In this document: piece after piece, positions 6,611 to 8,769 of the stretch | Position numbering within the stretch: the first letter of the stretch is position 1 | How the letters are laid out: every line of letters begins with the position of its first letter | Source of the DNA: Bacillota bacterium | Lineage (GTDB): Bacteria; Bacillota_A; Clostridia; DSM-8532 | Assembly: GCA_023424865.1 (NCBI GenBank) | Contig: JAFADM010000358.1 | Coordinates: 1-8,769 of the forward strand | DNA length: 8,769 nt | Direction of reading: 5' to 3' | Position numbers and translations under genes: made by a program | The notes under the pieces: generated by a model | The model's input: the letters and a program-made list of their open reading frames with translations, nothing else | The model's database searches: none | Told to the model about the DNA's origin: nothing

Positions 6611-7248
6611 ATGAAAATGCGAAAGCATCCATAGCCGAACTCAGAAAAAACAGCTCTGCCGCTTATATTGCATCCGTGGACAACGAGGGCTTTCCCGTCA
6701 TGCGGGCCATGCTGGTACTGGAGCACGACAGCCTTAAAACTCATTATTTCTCAACCAATACCTCTTCAAGTAAAGTAGGCTATTATCAGAACAATCCCAA
6801 GGCATCGGTTTATTACTGCGATCCACAGAACTATAAAGGTGTGCTGTTTGTAGGAAAAGCAGAGGTATGTACGGATCAGGAAACCAAGGATTTTCTCTGG
6901 CGTGAGGGCTTTGAATGCTATTACCCCAAGGGTGTTACGGATCCGGATTACTGTGTCTTAAAATTTACTGCAACCCACGGCAGCTATTATCACGGGCTTA
7001 ACAGCGCTAAATTTAAGATTGAGGAGCTCGAAGGGGCTGAGCGGGAGGAGCTGTCACAAATTCTCACAAAATTTGCCGAGTCAGGCTGGGACTTAATCGA
7101 CGGACCCTCCAGAGCGTGGCTTGAAGGCCGGGGAGATTTAAGCAAGCTGATTGACGCCATAAATGAAGCGGATAACTCCTGCGGCAGCTGCGGTTGTGAA
7201 TTTGATCCCCTTTACAAGCGTGCTCTGGCCCTAAAAGCCTGGTTATAG
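6607..7248 (+). CDS. Pyridoxamine 5'-phosphate oxidase-like flavin protein with Cys-rich C-terminus
   Basis: The N-terminal ~130 residues look like the split-barrel FMN-binding fold of the pyridoxamine-phosphate-oxidase / general-stress-protein-26 group: YIASVDNEGFPVMRAM (residues 20-35), then YFSTNTSSSKVGYYQNNPKASVYY (47-70, typical of FMN-phosphate-binding strands) and GVLFVGKAEV (78-87). The family includes flavin or F420 reductases; the substrate here is unknown. After the barrel is a helical extension of about 70 residues ending in C192-G-S-C195-G-C197, with other Cys at 71, 88, 104 and 116. This tail could bind a metal or act as a redox switch. The start has AAGGAG at 6593-6598 and overlaps the MarR stop (ATGA), so the two genes are co-translated and the MarR protein probably controls this gene. 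No terminator follows. Confidence 0.85.
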   Translation: MNENAKASIAELRKNSSAAYIASVDNEGFPVMRAMLVLEHDSLKTHYFSTNTSSSKVGYYQNNPKASVYYCDPQNYKGVLFVGKAEVCTDQETKDFLWREGFECYYPKGVTDPDYCVLKFTATHGSYYHGLNSAKFKIEELEGAEREELSQILTKFAESGWDLIDGPSRAWLEGRGDLSKLIDAINEADNSCGSCGCEFDPLYKRALALKAWL

Positions 7249-7447
7249 CAAGCTTTAGCTCAAAGCGCACCTATCCCCGCATACCGGATTGAAGCATACG
7301 AAAAATGTATATTCTCTTCGCTTGGACTGCTAAAACATGTATAATGGAAGTGATCCCCACTAAAAGCAAAAGCATCATTAGTAAAACAAGCGACAATCGA
7401 TAGCCGGGAAAAGGCCTCTGGCAGCCCGGAGCGAGGAGAAGAAAATT
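7249..7447 (+). promoter_or_regulatory. Leader region of the PRPP synthetase gene
   Basis: This gap of about 200 bases holds a perfect TATAAT at 7340-7345, with a weak TTCGCT -35 at 7317-7322 (17-base spacing). A GC-rich hairpin, CCGGG (7404-7408) with CCCGG (7425-7429), sits 3 bases before the ribosome site GAGGAG (7433-7438). Transcription from the TATAAT would give a leader of ~95 bases. The hairpin could affect ribosome access, but it is short. No riboswitch or terminator-antiterminator pair is recognised. Confidence 0.45.
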
Positions 7448-8398
7448 ATGGTATGCAAGCAAAGCGAGATCAAGATATTTGCCGGAAAATCCGGTAAAGA
7501 CTTTGCTGAAAAAATTTGTCGTTTTCTTGGATTAGAGTTGGGGAAATCCCACTCTATTACTTTCTCTGAGGGAAACACTTTTGTAAAGGTGGAAGAGCCG
7601 GTCCGGGATACGGATGTTTATCTGGTTCAGCCTGTTGCCCTGGATCCCAACAATGATTTTATGGAGCTGCTTTTCTGGATTGATGCCTTTAAAAGAGCCA
7701 GCGCCAATTCCATTACGGTTATCATGCCCTGGTTCAGCTATTCCAAAGCGGATAAGAAGGACGAGCCCAGGGTTTCCATCCGCGCCAGAGTTTGTGCCGA
7801 CTGCATTGAGGTTACAGGCGCCGACCGCATTGTTACCATGGATCTTCACAGCCCTCAGATTCAAGGGTTTTTCAAGATTCCTGTGGACCATCTCTACGCA
7901 CGTCCGGTTATCTGCGATTACATTGCTAAAAAGAATCTCTCCGATTATGTCATAGCCTCACCTGACGCAGGCTTTGCCAAGGACGCGCGGCGCTACAGCT
8001 CAATGCTGGGCGTACCCACAGTCATTGGCGATAAGGAGCGCAAGGCTAATGATGAAAAAGCCGAGATTCTCGAAATTATCGGTGAGGTTCGGAATAAAAA
8101 CGTCATTATCGTGGATGATTTCACCACCACCTGCCGCACTCTGGACAACATGGCCAGGCATTTAAAGGAGCTTGGAGCACTGGACATTTATGCCTGCGTA
8201 TCCCACGGCCTGCTGCAGGAAAAAGGGCTGGAAATTTTGGATAACAGTCCCATAAAAGAGCTGATAACAACCGACAGCATCCATAATCCCATTGCTCTGG
8301 GACATCCCAAGCTTACCACTTTGTCCGTTGCTCCCCTGTTTGCAGAGGTTATCCGCCGTATCCATAACAGGGAAACCCTCAGCGTACTGTTTGACTAA
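7448..8398 (+). CDS. prs: Divergent ribose-phosphate pyrophosphokinase (PRPP synthetase)
   Basis: PRPP synthetase makes phosphoribosyl diphosphate from ribose 5-phosphate and ATP for nucleotide, His and Trp synthesis. The 316 residues are full family length. Strongly kept: MELLFWIDAFKRASA (72-86), T130-M-D132-L-H134-S-P-Q-I-Q-G-F-F (diphosphate site), IPVDHLYARPV, the flexible-loop pair K196/R198, and D223-D224. Changed: the usual F-S-D-G-E is F39-S-E41-G-N43; the ATP-site Y-x-R-Q-D-R-K is Y98-S-K-A-D102-K-K104-D-E-P-R108; and the ribose-phosphate loop D-D-x-x-D-T-x-G-T is D223-D-F-T-T-T-C229-R230-T231, losing the second Asp and a Gly. From memory, a D-K-K-D-x-P-R subgroup exists beside the classical enzyme in several anaerobes. 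GAGGAG at 7433-7438 supports the start. It is likely a second paralogue or a specialised synthetase; activity is probable, not certain. Confidence 0.85.
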   Translation: MVCKQSEIKIFAGKSGKDFAEKICRFLGLELGKSHSITFSEGNTFVKVEEPVRDTDVYLVQPVALDPNNDFMELLFWIDAFKRASANSITVIMPWFSYSKADKKDEPRVSIRARVCADCIEVTGADRIVTMDLHSPQIQGFFKIPVDHLYARPVICDYIAKKNLSDYVIASPDAGFAKDARRYSSMLGVPTVIGDKERKANDEKAEILEIIGEVRNKNVIIVDDFTTTCRTLDNMARHLKELGALDIYACVSHGLLQEKGLEILDNSPIKELITTDSIHNPIALGHPKLTTLSVAPLFAEVIRRIHNRETLSVLFD

Positions 8399-8418
8399 AG
8401 CAATAAACCCCCTCCCTT

Positions 8419-8448
8419 TAGCCGGTTTTGCTTATGCAAAGGGCTACC
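8419..8448 (+). repeat. 30-base structured repeat, copy 2
   Basis: This copy, in the opposite orientation to copy 1, shares 26 of 30 positions with it. It folds as TAGCC (8419-8423) with GGCTA (8442-8446) and TTTGC (8427-8431) with GCAAA (8436-8440), with loop TTAT. The four differences fall in the loop, the internal bulges or as an A/G change that keeps U pairing, so the fold is conserved. A terminator follows 6 bases later. Confidence 0.7.
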
Positions 8449-8454
8449 AATAAC

Positions 8455-8500
8455 AAAGGCGGAGCAGTCCTTTGTATGCAGCGGGACGCTCCGTCTTTTT
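8455..8500 (+). terminator. Rho-independent terminator of the PRPP synthetase gene
   Basis: AAAGGCGGAGC (8455-8465) pairs with 8488-8498 over 11 bp with one G-T wobble, and GTCC/GGAC extends it inside; the stem runs into TTTTT at 8496-8500. It lies 56 bases after the stop. Confidence 0.85.
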
Positions 8501-8555
8501 AGAGTCGTTTTTCAGTTGCGCCAAATTTCCCCAATTTAAAGCGGAGAATTAATAC

Positions 8556-8768
8556 CTAAGTACCATCCTTGGAGTGCTCAATTTTTTTAAAGGTATTTTC
8601 ATAGGTGCCCATGGCGGCCATGGCAACAATGATAGCGTTTAGAGCAGCCAGAAGAAACCGCTCCGGCGTTAATGTGCCGGACACGCCGTCAACCGCAACC
8701 AATATAAAAAAGGAAATGAAATAGACAATAAACCGGGTGGGAATTCTCCAAACCTTGTCCAGAGGTAT
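8556..8768 (-). CDS. C-terminal part of an unidentified small membrane protein (runs off the window)
   Basis: On the minus strand an open frame enters from the window edge and ends at TAG (8556-8558), giving the last 70 residues of a protein. It contains two hydrophobic segments, RFIVYFISFFILVAVDGV and FLLAALNAIIVAMAAMGTY, joined by a short polar turn (SGTLTPER), and ends in a charged tail (KKIEHSKDGT), consistent with a small integral membrane protein. The start is outside the window. It is convergent with the PRPP synthetase gene, and the 8455-8500 terminator lies between. I do not recognise the family. Confidence 0.6.
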   Translation of the reverse strand: MPLDKVWRIPTRFIVYFISFFILVAVDGVSGTLTPERFLLAALNAIIVAMAAMGTYENTFKKIEHSKDGT

Positions 8769-8769
8769 T

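Noticed and set aside
7322..7345. TTGGAC plus TATAAT as a promoter
   Set aside because: The spacing is only 12 bases, too short; a weak -35 at 7317 fits 17 bases better.
46..8398. PRPP synthetase as part of the importer-transketolase operon
   Set aside because: A strong terminator, a separate MarR operon and its own promoter-like leader lie between; the shared ribose-phosphate theme alone does not link them.
8556..8768. Possible frameshift in the T-rich part of the right-edge membrane gene
   Set aside because: A careful count shows six A at 8706-8711 on the + strand, and the minus frame reads through without a break.

Overview
The window looks like part of a chromosome from a Gram-positive anaerobe of the Bacillota, probably class Clostridia. 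This is inferred from strong AGGAGG-type ribosome binding sites, a Cys lipobox followed by a Thr/Pro/Ser linker on the solute-binding protein, a sugar importer with no ATPase gene beside it, split two-gene transketolase, and mid-range GC. No RNA gene, CRISPR array or insertion sequence was seen.

Left region (46-5934, + strand): one tightly packed catabolic cluster. It encodes a lipoprotein solute-binding protein, two CUT1-type (MalF/MalG-like) permeases, an atypical inosine/uridine-preferring nucleoside hydrolase (IUNH) superfamily protein, and the two halves of a split transketolase. From the first permease on, genes overlap or are separated by 6-16 bases, so they are almost certainly co-transcribed. 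A strong hairpin terminator lies between the binding-protein gene and the permeases, which would give much more binding protein than permease. The set reads as: import a small glycoside, split an N-ribosyl-type bond in the cytosol, and feed the sugar into the non-oxidative pentose phosphate pathway. No ATPase, sugar kinase or isomerase is in the window, so the real substrate cannot be named.

Middle region (5935-7248): a terminator, a short structured repeat and a good SigA-type promoter precede a two-gene unit. It encodes a MarR-family regulator and a pyridoxamine-phosphate-oxidase-like flavin protein with a Cys-rich tail, joined by an ATGA overlap. The regulator has a clear problem at its 5' end. 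The frame coding its conserved N-terminal half has no ATG, GTG or TTG start. A well-placed ATG start lies in another frame that meets the MarR frame at a run of five A.

Right region (7249-8769): a leader of about 200 bases with a perfect TATAAT leads to a divergent ribose-phosphate pyrophosphokinase, followed by a second copy of the structured repeat and a terminator. The last 200 bases hold the C-terminal end of a convergent membrane-protein gene running off the window.

The best candidates for something new are the importer / atypical nucleoside hydrolase / split transketolase cluster, the frame break in the MarR gene, and the paired 30-base structured repeats next to terminators.
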